From Actinomycetota bacterium (GTDB lineage Bacteria > Actinomycetota > Actinomycetes > Nanopelagicales > Nanopelagicaceae), in assembly GCA_013205455.1 (NCBI GenBank), contig JABMMO010000131.1, positions 1 through 15,119 on the forward strand: a stretch of DNA of 15,119 nt. The letters run 5' to 3'. Shown piece by piece: positions 1-6,448 of this stretch (position 1 is the first letter of the stretch; every line of letters begins with the position of its first letter). The notes under the pieces are model-generated. The model was not told where the DNA came from, searched no databases, and saw only the letters and a list, made by a program, of their open reading frames with translations. A program made the position numbers and the translations under genes.

Positions 1-745
1 CGTAGTCAATTCCTAATCCAAGGCCTAAACCCGTGGTTAAGTTAAGTGCAAAAATTGAGACGCTAGTAAATAAAGTTATGAGATAGAGCACGAAGAAAGC
101 GCCAAGAATTGCCGAGACTCCAACGAGTAACGGCATCGCAGAGGCGACCATCGCGCCAAAAATAAAGAGAAGTAGTACGAAAGTTAGTGGTATTGAAATA
201 ACTTCAGCTAACTTAAGGTCATCTTTGATTTTAGTATTTATCGAATTAGCAAATACCGCACCACCAGATGCGTAGATTGATAAATTTTCAAATTTACCTT
301 CATAAGTATCGCGGTAGTGACCACCTAGCGCATCAAAGCTACTGAAGTTGTCAGCATTTAAATAAACAAAAAGGTAAGCAGATTTGCCATCGTTACTCTT
401 AAGCGTTGGCGCACCACCGGCGCTCCAAAATGAAAGCACGCTATCGGCGCTTGGTTCACTTTTAACTTTAGCTTCAAATCGAGCAGCGCTTGCCACGACC
501 TCTGGATCAGTTACAAGTTTCTCTGAGTGAATTACAAAAACCACAGCTGGGTCTTTCACTTTAAATGTATCTTCTAAATATTTGAAAGCTTTTGCGGAAT
601 CACTATTTAGGTCGGAATAGCCGCCACTATCTAGTCTCGAGAAAGCAAGCGATCCAACGCTGCCAAGGATTATTACTGCTAATAAAAAGATAGAAAAGGT
701 ACGCTTGCGGCGCTTAACTATTGCGTGACCGAGCGCTTCAAACAC
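1..745 (-). CDS. MMPL/RND-family membrane transporter, N-terminal part (cut by window edge)
   Basis: The first 248 residues of a large inner-membrane transporter of the MMPL branch of the RND superfamily; the rest lies beyond the left edge. Seen: one membrane helix at about residues 17-35 after a basic stretch (KRRKR at 11-15), a periplasmic-type soluble region to about 176, then three hydrophobic segments at about 182-202, 204-227 and 231-248. The visible part ends in GLGLGIDY, the fourth-helix motif in which MMPL/RND proteins carry a proton-relay Asp. The start is GTG at 743-745, chosen because GGGAG (751-755, minus) sits 5 nt upstream and the next residues lead into helix 1. Family members export lipids, drugs or other hydrophobic compounds by proton antiport; the substrate cannot be told. 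The promoter has a perfect TATAAT and an inverted repeat, so a dedicated regulator is possible. Family call firm, function open. Confidence 0.88.
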   Translation of the reverse strand, partial: MFEALGHAIVKRRKRTFSIFLLAVIILGSVGSLAFSRLDSGGYSDLNSDSAKAFKYLEDTFKVKDPAVVFVIHSEKLVTDPEVVASAARFEAKVKSEPSADSVLSFWSAGGAPTLKSNDGKSAYLFVYLNADNFSSFDALGGHYRDTYEGKFENLSIYASGGAVFANSINTKIKDDLKLAEVISIPLTFVLLLFIFGAMVASAMPLLVGVSAILGAFFVLYLITLFTSVSIFALNLTTGLGLGLGIDY

Positions 746-764
746 TTTAACTCCCAAAATGGAT

Positions 765-794
765 TAATTACGGTAAATTAACGATTCGTAATTA
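765..794. promoter_or_regulatory. Inverted repeat, candidate operator at the MMPL promoter
   Basis: Perfect 8-bp arms TAATTACG (765-772) and CGTAATTA (787-794) are separated by 14 bp, so equivalent points lie 22 bp apart, about two helical turns. The right arm overlaps the TATAAT at 791-796 and the repeat covers the expected transcription start. This geometry fits a dimeric repressor site, but AT-rich intergenic DNA produces such repeats by chance. No adjacent regulator gene is visible. Confidence 0.4.
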
Positions 795-796
795 TA
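791..796 (-). promoter_or_regulatory. -10 element of the MMPL gene
   Basis: Minus-strand TATAAT, a full match to the -10 consensus, ends 45 nt upstream of the GTG start codon. No good -35 hexamer is seen 16-18 bp further upstream. It predicts a leader of about 40 nt containing the GGGAG ribosome-binding site. Confidence 0.5.
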
Positions 797-854
797 TTTG
801 AGATACTTACTTTGCGAAAATTGAAAATAATCTGGATTAGAAAGTGGGGTGAGC

Positions 855-962
855 ATGAGCGAAATATTGCCGAAGGTCACCACGGATGAGATTGATTTAG
901 AAAAAGACGATAAAGATCGTGATGCTGAAATTAAGCGGGATAAACCACCACATCACGAGTAG
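855..962 (+). CDS. Possible 35-residue highly charged small protein
   Basis: A short reading frame that I do not recognise. It encodes 35 residues, of which 19 are charged (7 Asp, 5 Glu, 5 Lys, 2 Arg), with PPHHE at the end; no membrane segment, Cys or signal peptide. Two things argue that it is real: GGGGTGA (846-852), a good ribosome-binding site, lies just before the ATG, and its TAG stop ends exactly where the convergent fmdB stop begins (963), the same zero-gap packing seen at other gene ends here. A weak -10 (AATAAT, 826-831) lies upstream. It is divergent from the MMPL gene. It could still be chance. Confidence 0.45.
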   Translation: MSEILPKVTTDEIDLEKDDKDRDAEIKRDKPPHHE

Positions 963-1247
963 TTAATCAGTACTTGTATTTTTTGCTGCTGCTGCAGGTG
1001 TTGCTGCTGCTGCAGGTGTTGCCGCAGGCGCAGTAGCCGCTGGTGCCGGCGTAGTGCTAGCGCTCGCAGCTTTTCGCGAATCTGTTTTATAGAAACCTGA
1101 GCCTTTGAAAACTACACCAACATTGGAATAGACCTTGCGCACATCTTTGCCGCACTCCGGACAGTTAGATATTGGTGCATCCGAGAAAGATTGAACCGCC
1201 TCGAAGGCATGTTCGCACGCGTTACAGATGTATTCGTAGGTAGGCAC
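963..1247 (-). CDS. FmdB-family zinc-ribbon protein with Ala-rich tail (Ruc/Rv0991c-like)
   Basis: A 94-residue protein. Residues 1-55 form the FmdB zinc ribbon: VPTYEYICNAC start, C8/C11 and C29/C32 as zinc ligands, and the typical GVVFKGSGFYKTD ending. Residues 60-94 are a low-complexity Ala/Pro/Thr tail, probably disordered. The actinobacterial relative Rv0991c (Ruc) of M. tuberculosis has been described as a redox-regulated chaperone working with Hsp70; the same role here is inferred from family and from the syntenic link to the folate cyclo-ligase gene. The frame is open further upstream, but that extension has no family similarity; GTG at 1247 gives the canonical N-terminus and lies 8 nt downstream of TAGAAT, suggesting a leaderless message. 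The tail is encoded by an 18-bp tandem repeat, so its length may vary between strains. Confidence 0.85.
   Translation of the reverse strand: MPTYEYICNACEHAFEAVQSFSDAPISNCPECGKDVRKVYSNVGVVFKGSGFYKTDSRKAASASTTPAPAATAPAATPAAAATPAAAAKNTSTD
983..1018. repeat. 18-bp tandem repeat in the fmdB tail
   Basis: Two identical 18-bp units (983-1000 and 1001-1018) are rich in GCT/GCA triplets and are followed by a decayed third copy to about 1030. In the minus frame they encode the Ala-rich T-P-A-A-A-A repeats. The unit length is a multiple of three, so gain or loss of a copy would keep the frame. Confidence 0.85.
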
Positions 1248-1255
1248 AAGGCATA

Positions 1256-1261
1256 ATTCTA
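1256..1261 (-). promoter_or_regulatory. -10 element of fmdB (leaderless type)
   Basis: Minus-strand TAGAAT followed by 8 nt and then the GTG start, with no Shine-Dalgarno sequence between them. Transcription would begin at or within two bases of the start codon. Confidence 0.45.
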
Positions 1262-1314
1262 GATTGATGAGAGTATTGAGGCGAATCGAGTCGAAGTCAG
1301 GAACGGAGCTAAGC

Positions 1315-1836
1315 GTGCGGAAACCGATAGTGGTTGCAGTTTTAGTTAGCTTCTTGGCTTTCGTTATGGTCAATCCATCGTCAGCAAATTCCATAATTAG
1401 TACATTTCCAGCAAGTGATGAAGTTCTAACGGTCGCACCTAACTCAGTAACCATAAATAGTTCCGGCGCTTTAATGGATTTAGGTAGCCAAATAACGGTA
1501 GTGGATCCAAGTGGCGCTCGCGTTGATGATGGTTCTATAACTATAGATGGAAAGAATTTAATAGTTGGACTGAAACCATTAACTAATTCTGGAGCTTACT
1601 TAGTTACCTATCAGCTATTAACCGTAAACGATGTTCCACTTGACGGCACTTTTAAATTCACCGTGAATGGGTTATCAGAAATAACTAATTCTACTAATTC
1701 ACCCGCCCCAGAACCATCTAATGATAAATCAAATCCAAACAAGGTTACTGACTACTTGGTAATTGGGTTATTAGTTTTTGCATTCTTTATGCTAATTCTG
1801 CTCTCACGTTTTGCTAGAAAAACTTTTAGGAAGTAA
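1315..1836 (+). CDS. CopC-like exported, membrane-anchored protein lacking copper ligands
   Basis: 173 residues with the CopC (YobA/CopC, Ig-like beta sandwich) layout. There is a signal peptide (about 1-24, SSA|NS cleavage), then a domain with the family pattern S-x-PA near the N-terminus, GSQITVVDPSGARVDDG, and DGTFKFTV at 110-117. A Ser/Pro/Asn linker (about 120-144) leads to a C-terminal helix (about 147-163) with a basic cytoplasmic end (SRFARKTFRK). Classical CopC binds Cu(II) through the mature N-terminal His and the Asp/His of a DGHP motif. Here the mature protein starts with Asn25 and the motif reads VNDVP (104-108); the whole protein has no His and no Cys. Copper binding by the usual site is therefore unlikely. 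The start GTG 1315 was chosen over upstream in-frame TTG 1264/ATG 1267 because GGAG (1305-1308) precedes it and it gives a proper signal peptide. The next gene, CopD-CtaG, starts 2 nt downstream, so the two are co-transcribed. Confidence 0.8.
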   Translation: MRKPIVVAVLVSFLAFVMVNPSSANSIISTFPASDEVLTVAPNSVTINSSGALMDLGSQITVVDPSGARVDDGSITIDGKNLIVGLKPLTNSGAYLVTYQLLTVNDVPLDGTFKFTVNGLSEITNSTNSPAPEPSNDKSNPNKVTDYLVIGLLVFAFFMLILLSRFARKTFRK

Positions 1837-1838
1837 GA

Positions 1839-3734
1839 ATGTTTTCGAAGGGGGTAGCGACCGGCATTCCTGATCCCGGCACATTCGTAACTTTACTTAC
1901 CCCCATTGCAAATTTTTTTAGCATAAGTTTTGGTGTGGCCAGCATCGGCTTGCTTTTTTCGATTAGCTTTCTACATTTAGAAACGAACGGTTTCTTACGA
2001 AAATCAGCGATAAATAATTTAAAGTGGATAAGTACTTTTGCAATTCTCTGGGCGCTCTCTGAGATGTTGGTAATCTTATTAACGCTTAGCAATCTTTTGG
2101 CTCAACCGATCACCGCTTCCTTAGATTTAACTTCGATTCGTTCTTACTTATGGCAAACCTCACTCGGTAAAGTTCAATTAACCCAAGTTGTCATTGCGGT
2201 AGTAATCGCAATTGTAATTCCAATAATTCGCAATATTCGGGGATCGATCACGCTTTTCCTACTTGGAATGGCTGGAATTATTACCCCAATATTTCAAAGC
2301 CACGGTAGTGAATCTGGGCTGCACGGCTTAGCTATTGGTTCGCTGATTTTCCACGTTATCGGAATTACGCTCTGGGTCGGTGGCTTGGTTTCACTATTTT
2401 TCATAGCACCAGAAATTAGAAATATTGCACTGCCAAGATTTAGCGGAGTAGCGCTATGGGCAGCGATTATCGTTTCGGTAAGCGGTGTAGCAAATGCATG
2501 GACTCGACTTAATTTTATTTCTGCTTGGAGTTCTAAATACGCATATATCGTGATTGCAAAAGTGGTATTAACTGCGATTCTAATTGGAATTGGCTATAAA
2601 CATCGCAAATTTATAATTAATAATCTAAGTGGCACCCCTGCGATGATCCGTCTGATTTTTAACGAGCTTTTCATTATGTTTGTAGCAATTGCACTTGGCA
2701 CGTGGTTATCAATCACGGCCCCACCATTAGTTAATGAGGTAGAGCTCGACGTTGATCGAGTTCTTTCGATTACGGGTGTCCGAGCACCGGCAGCGCCAAC
2801 AGTAAGTAATTTACTTTTGGGATATGAAGCAGATGGTTTTATTCTCGGTGCACTTTTAGTTGTTACTTTTCTATACATTCGCGGAGTTATACTTTTAAGC
2901 AAACAAGGCGTTAAGTGGCCAATAGGAAGAACAATTTCATTTGCACTTGGGATTGCAGCGATTGATTACGCAACAAGTGGTGGACTTGGGCTCTATTCGC
3001 ATTTTGCTTTTTCGTTTCACATGATTGCGCATATGATTTTAGGGATGATCGCTCCAATTGGAATAATTTTAGGAGCACCCATAACGCTCGCGCTGCGGGT
3101 CTTTCCTGCCGGCAGAGATGAAAACGAGCGCGGTATAAAAGGTTTGCTAGTTGCAGTTTTGCACTCGAAACCAGTTGCAGTTTTGACCCATCCAATAGTT
3201 GCACTGGCGCTCTTTGATGGTTCGCTATTTATTATGTATTTCACTTCACTCTTTGGAAATTTAATGACGGGTCATTTTGGCCACCTATTTATGAACATCC
3301 ATTTCATATTAGTTGGAATGCTTTTTTTCCATGTGATTGTAGGAATTGATCCAAACCCTAGAAAAGTTCCACATCTAGTTCGAATCATCGTACTTTTTGC
3401 AGCCATGAGCATTCATGCCTTCTTTTCCATCGCTTTGATGTCATCAACCTCGTTATTAGATGGTGGCTATTTCGCATCGTTACAACGGCCATGGTTTGTG
3501 GATTTATTCGCTGACCAAAAACTTGGCGGATCTATTGGTTGGGCAATGGGTGAAATTCCAATCGTAATTGCGTTAATTGCAACTTTTATACAATGGGTTC
3601 GTGATGATGCCCGTGAAGCTAAGCGCTTTGATCGCAACGCAGATCGGTTGGTTTCTGCTGGGAAACCAGATGAGCTCGCCGAATACAACAATTACCTAGC
3701 AAAATTAGCAGAAAATGATCGGCGCAAAAATTAA
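1839..3734 (+). CDS. CopD-CtaG fusion: copper import / cytochrome c oxidase assembly membrane protein
   Basis: 631 residues, almost wholly membrane-embedded. The N-terminal half (about 1-300) is CopD-like, with the diagnostic FHVIGITLWVGGL at 171-183. The C-terminal half (about 330-590) is the caa3-type oxidase assembly factor CtaG: H388/H394/H398 in the segment SHFAFSFHMIAHMILGM, H479/H482/H488 in the segment GHFGHLFMNIH, and H498. The cytoplasmic end is charged (588-631). This two-domain fusion is common in Actinobacteria. CopD moves copper across the membrane and CtaG helps load Cu into cytochrome oxidase subunit I or II, so supply of copper to the respiratory oxidase is the likely job; this is inference from the families. 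The ribosome-binding site is AGGAAG (1828-1833), 5 nt before the ATG. His residues are kept here although the partner CopC-like protein has none. Confidence 0.9.
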   Translation: MFSKGVATGIPDPGTFVTLLTPIANFFSISFGVASIGLLFSISFLHLETNGFLRKSAINNLKWISTFAILWALSEMLVILLTLSNLLAQPITASLDLTSIRSYLWQTSLGKVQLTQVVIAVVIAIVIPIIRNIRGSITLFLLGMAGIITPIFQSHGSESGLHGLAIGSLIFHVIGITLWVGGLVSLFFIAPEIRNIALPRFSGVALWAAIIVSVSGVANAWTRLNFISAWSSKYAYIVIAKVVLTAILIGIGYKHRKFIINNLSGTPAMIRLIFNELFIMFVAIALGTWLSITAPPLVNEVELDVDRVLSITGVRAPAAPTVSNLLLGYEADGFILGALLVVTFLYIRGVILLSKQGVKWPIGRTISFALGIAAIDYATSGGLGLYSHFAFSFHMIAHMILGMIAPIGIILGAPITLALRVFPAGRDENERGIKGLLVAVLHSKPVAVLTHPIVALALFDGSLFIMYFTSLFGNLMTGHFGHLFMNIHFILVGMLFFHVIVGIDPNPRKVPHLVRIIVLFAAMSIHAFFSIALMSSTSLLDGGYFASLQRPWFVDLFADQKLGGSIGWAMGEIPIVIALIATFIQWVRDDAREAKRFDRNADRLVSAGKPDELAEYNNYLAKLAENDRRKN

Positions 3735-3776
3735 TTCAGAGTGGACGGAACAGCGAAGAAGTGGCTTAATTGCCTA

Positions 3777-4925
3777 ATGGAATTGCTATTCAAACTACCT
3801 GATGAATATAAAGCTCTGCGCGAAAGCGCACGAGCACTTTCAGAGAAGAAAATCGCACCTTTTGCACAAGATGTAGATGCGAATTCGAGATTTCCACAAG
3901 AAGCAAGAGACGCATTGCAAGCAGCTGGATTATTAGCAGCCCACGTACCTACTGAATTTGGCGGCGAAGGTGCAGATTCACTTGGCGTTGCAATTATTAT
4001 TGAAGAAGTTGCAAGAGTTTGTGCTTCATCTTCATTATTGCCAGCAGTAAATAAATTAGGTTCATTGCCGTTAATGCTTGCCGGAACTCTAGAACAGAAG
4101 AAACGTTGGTTAACACCGTTAGCTCAAGGCAGCGGGTTTTCTTACTGTTTATCAGAATCAGAAGCGGGTTCTGATGCTAGCGCTATGAAAACTAAAGCAA
4201 TTAAGAGTGCGACTGGCTGGACTTTAAATGGCAGCAAGAAATGGATTTCAAATGCGGGAAGTTCTGAGTTTTATACAGTTTTAGCAAGTACTGATCCAAG
4301 TAAAGGTTCAAAAGGAATCTCAGCATTTGTCGTAGAGAAGAGCGATCCCGGTGTTTCGTTTGGCGCACTAGAAAAGAAGATGGGATTTAAAGGCTCACCA
4401 ACTCGTGAAGTTTATTTCGATAATGTAGAACTTAATGATGATCGCAGACTTGGCGAAGAAGGTTCCGGATTCGCACTAGCTATGCAGACCTTAGATCACA
4501 CCAGAATCACGATTGCGGCTCAGGCGCTAGGCATTGCCCAAGGTGCCTTTGAAGTGGCGACAAAGTATTCGCATGAGCGTAAGCAATTTGGGAAAGAGAT
4601 ATTTGATTTCCAGGGCGTGCAATTTATGTTGGCCGATATGGCGATGGAAATTACTGCAGCTCGAGAACTAACTTATGCTGCAGCTGCAAGAAGTGAACGA
4701 AATGATCCAGATTTAACTTTTTATTCCGCAGCGTGTAAATGTTTTGCCTCAGATGTAGCCATGCGTGTCACGACAAATGCTGTGCAAATACTCGGCGGCT
4801 ACGGATATGTAAATGATTATCCAGTCGAGCGAATGATGCGAGATGCTAAATTAACCCAAATTTATGAAGGCACAAACCAGGTACAAAGAATTGTAATGGC
4901 TCGACATTTAGATGATGTCAATTAA
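3777..4925 (+). CDS. Acyl-CoA dehydrogenase
   Basis: A 382-residue FAD flavoenzyme of the acyl-CoA dehydrogenase family, normal length for the short/medium/branched-chain group. It oxidises an acyl-CoA to the trans-2-enoyl-CoA and passes electrons to electron-transfer flavoprotein in the cytoplasm. Seen: first family signature LSESEAGSDASA (125-136), second signature from Q337 to D356 (QILGGYGYVNDYPVERMMRD), and the catalytic base Glu364 in YEGTNQVQR, the position used by the short/medium-chain and related enzymes. Chain length or substrate (fatty acyl or branched amino-acid-derived) cannot be told. The ATG at 3777 gives the standard N-terminus (ELLFKLPDEYKALR); an in-frame GTG at 3741 would add 12 atypical residues. 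No clear Shine-Dalgarno sequence precedes either. It follows the CopD-CtaG gene on the same strand and its end overlaps the convergent folate gene by 8 nt. Confidence 0.93.
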   Translation: MELLFKLPDEYKALRESARALSEKKIAPFAQDVDANSRFPQEARDALQAAGLLAAHVPTEFGGEGADSLGVAIIIEEVARVCASSSLLPAVNKLGSLPLMLAGTLEQKKRWLTPLAQGSGFSYCLSESEAGSDASAMKTKAIKSATGWTLNGSKKWISNAGSSEFYTVLASTDPSKGSKGISAFVVEKSDPGVSFGALEKKMGFKGSPTREVYFDNVELNDDRRLGEEGSGFALAMQTLDHTRITIAAQALGIAQGAFEVATKYSHERKQFGKEIFDFQGVQFMLADMAMEITAARELTYAAAARSERNDPDLTFYSAACKCFASDVAMRVTTNAVQILGGYGYVNDYPVERMMRDAKLTQIYEGTNQVQRIVMARHLDDVN

Positions 4926-5493
4926 TTTTTTTGCTAAACCTAACTAAAATTTCTGGGGTAGCTGCAGCATCTAATGTTTGATCATGGACTTCTTGTGGGA
5001 GTTCGATGCTGGTTAATTCACCTTGATATATCAGCGCCACTTTAAATCCAGTGATGAGCGATAACGCGCGATCATAATAACCGCCACCTTGACCCAATCT
5101 ATTTCCGCTGTGATCTACATGAAGTGCTGGCATAATTACAAAGTCAATATTCTTAATTCGCTCTGGCGCAATTGCATCACCAATAGGTTCCATTATGTTT
5201 TTATTTGTCTTTAAAGTTTCGATTTTACCTTTCCAGATAACCCAATCAAGAAAATTATCGCTACGCATTCTCGGCAATAATAAAGTTTTTCCACTCTTTA
5301 ATATCGTTTGATTCAAGCCGTTAGTATCCGGCTCGTCCCCATAGGAGATATATGAAGCAATCATGGTTGCACTCTTAAATTCGATGGAATCAGTCAAGTG
5401 GTTCCATGTGACCGGTTGCACCAAAAATTTACGATCTACTCGGAAACTTTGCCGGAGCGATTTTTTCTTGGCTCCATTTGTTGGAAGTTCCAT
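4918..5493 (-). CDS. 5-formyltetrahydrofolate cyclo-ligase (methenyltetrahydrofolate synthetase)
   Basis: 191 residues. The enzyme converts 5-formyltetrahydrofolate with ATP to 5,10-methenyltetrahydrofolate, returning a stored or inhibitory folate to the one-carbon pool. Seen: the basic N-terminus (KKKSLRQSFR), LLLPRM about mid-protein, PALHVDHSGNRLGQGGGYYDR as the substrate/ATP-binding signature (normally LGRGGGYYDR; here Gln replaces Arg), and a typical length. It lies in the usual actinobacterial place next to moeA/rimJ, though galU, normally between them, is absent. The ATG at 5493 lies 6 nt after a minus-strand TAGGCT, with no Shine-Dalgarno sequence, so it is probably leaderless. The 3' end overlaps the acyl-CoA dehydrogenase by 8 nt. 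Confidence 0.9.
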   Translation of the reverse strand: MELPTNGAKKKSLRQSFRVDRKFLVQPVTWNHLTDSIEFKSATMIASYISYGDEPDTNGLNQTILKSGKTLLLPRMRSDNFLDWVIWKGKIETLKTNKNIMEPIGDAIAPERIKNIDFVIMPALHVDHSGNRLGQGGGYYDRALSLITGFKVALIYQGELTSIELPQEVHDQTLDAAATPEILVRFSKKIN

Positions 5494-5499
5494 GGGATT

Positions 5500-5505
5500 A
5501 GCCTA
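5500..5505 (-). promoter_or_regulatory. -10 element of the folate cyclo-ligase gene (leaderless type)
   Basis: Minus-strand TAGGCT, 6 nt from the ATG at 5493. The plus-strand -10 of the neighbouring glp gene begins only 10 bp away, so the two promoters overlap back to back. Confidence 0.5.
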
Positions 5506-5514
5506 GATTCAAAG

Positions 5515-5520
5515 TAGAGT
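5515..5520 (+). promoter_or_regulatory. -10 element of glp (leaderless type)
   Basis: TAGAGT followed by exactly 6 nt and the ATG at 5527. There is no useful Shine-Dalgarno sequence. The -35 position would fall on the start codon of the divergent folate gene. Confidence 0.5.
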
Positions 5521-5526
5521 TTAGGC

Positions 5527-6447
5527 ATGAACGAAAGAATCAAAGTTAGTGAGTTTGCGCAAGCGCTCCTGGAACTTTCTAAACCGATTGACCCTTTTGA
5601 CATGCCGTTGCTTGATGCGCACGGCGCCACTCTTGCGCGGGACGTTTATGCTGGCGAGCGATTAGTTCTGCGGGAAGGTTCAAGAATTAGATCTACCCAA
5701 ATTGGCTTGGCCGCTTCAATCGGACTTGATCGCCTACCAACTCGACCACAACCTCGAGTAGTTGTTATTTCTGCTGGAAATGACTTAGTTGAACCTGGCC
5801 AAAAATTAATTGACGCTAATGATGAGTTTGAAACAAATTCTTGGTTGTTGACGACCGCAGTAAAAGAAGCCGGCGCTGTTGGTTATCGAGTTCATATGAT
5901 TCCGGAAACTGATGCAGCTTTGAAAGATATTATCGAAGACCAACTAGTGCGGGCAGATTTAATTGTAATTAGTGGCGAACGGGAAGATGAATCCTTTGAT
6001 TTGATTACCGGAGTGCTGCAACAACTTGGCACAGTTACCGCAGTAACACCAAATATTGAGGGTAGTGGTAATCACAACTACGGAACAATTGGTCCAGATA
6101 AAACCCCAGTTGTAACACTTCCCGGAGATCCAATCTCAGCTTATATCTCAGCCGAACTTTTTATTCGTCCCATGATTAGAAGCATGATGGGTTTGCGTGA
6201 TTTACACCGCCCAGTAATCAAGACAAAACTTACAAATGATGTTTTGAGCGAAGCCGGCGTTCACTCATTCATCAGAGCAGTTTTTCCAAGCGAAGCTGAT
6301 AAATCTAAAGTCACCGCAATTGAGAACCAATCTGATTTAGTTGGTCTTTCTGATGCACATGGCTTAATTGTAATTCCAGAAGATCTCACGAATGTAAAAG
6401 CTGGTAGCGAGGTAGACCTACTTTTGTTAGAGCGCCGATTTAACTAA
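5527..6447 (+). CDS. glp: MoeA/gephyrin-like protein (Glp) lacking domain II, probable divisome protein
   Basis: 306 residues, against about 400 for MoeA. Residues 1-42 match the MoeA start (PLLDAHGATLARDVYA), then the chain jumps directly to GERLVLREGSRIRSTQIGLAASIG (43-66), which in MoeA comes after domain II. The roughly 90-100 residues of domain II, with the PFDNSAMDGYAV-type motif, are gone, yet the frame is intact. Domain III follows: RVVVISAGNDLVEPG (77-91; STGDELVEPG in enzymes), SGEREDESFD (149-158) where enzymes have SGGVSVGDYD, and IEGSGNHNYG where they have a PGKP-type motif. LPGDPISA (198-205) and a domain IV (about 225-306) are kept. Molybdenum-cofactor synthesis is therefore unlikely. 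In Corynebacterium the MoeA-like Glp binds the FtsZ C-terminus and works with the membrane protein GlpR (SepX in Streptomyces), encoded two genes downstream here; a structural cell-division role is inferred from this. RimJ starts 1 nt after the stop, so they form an operon. Confidence 0.8.
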   Translation: MNERIKVSEFAQALLELSKPIDPFDMPLLDAHGATLARDVYAGERLVLREGSRIRSTQIGLAASIGLDRLPTRPQPRVVVISAGNDLVEPGQKLIDANDEFETNSWLLTTAVKEAGAVGYRVHMIPETDAALKDIIEDQLVRADLIVISGEREDESFDLITGVLQQLGTVTAVTPNIEGSGNHNYGTIGPDKTPVVTLPGDPISAYISAELFIRPMIRSMMGLRDLHRPVIKTKLTNDVLSEAGVHSFIRAVFPSEADKSKVTAIENQSDLVGLSDAHGLIVIPEDLTNVKAGSEVDLLLLERRFN

Positions 6448-6448
6448 C

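Noticed and set aside
983..1030. CRISPR or mobile-element repeat
   Set aside because: The 18-bp units are directly tandem without spacers and encode the in-frame Ala-rich tail of fmdB.
1248..1454. N-terminal extension of the fmdB reading frame to 1454
   Set aside because: The extension is antisense to the CopC-like gene, has no FmdB similarity, and the canonical PTYEY start is available as GTG at 1247 next to a -10 element.
2594..3691. Several minus-strand frames of 74-102 codons under CopD-CtaG
   Set aside because: They are shadows of the plus-strand gene with no recognisable motifs or ribosome-binding sites.
5527..6447. glp as a pseudogene or frameshifted moeA
   Set aside because: The frame is intact, the missing part falls exactly at a domain border, domains III and IV read normally, and a promoter and an intact operon partner are present.
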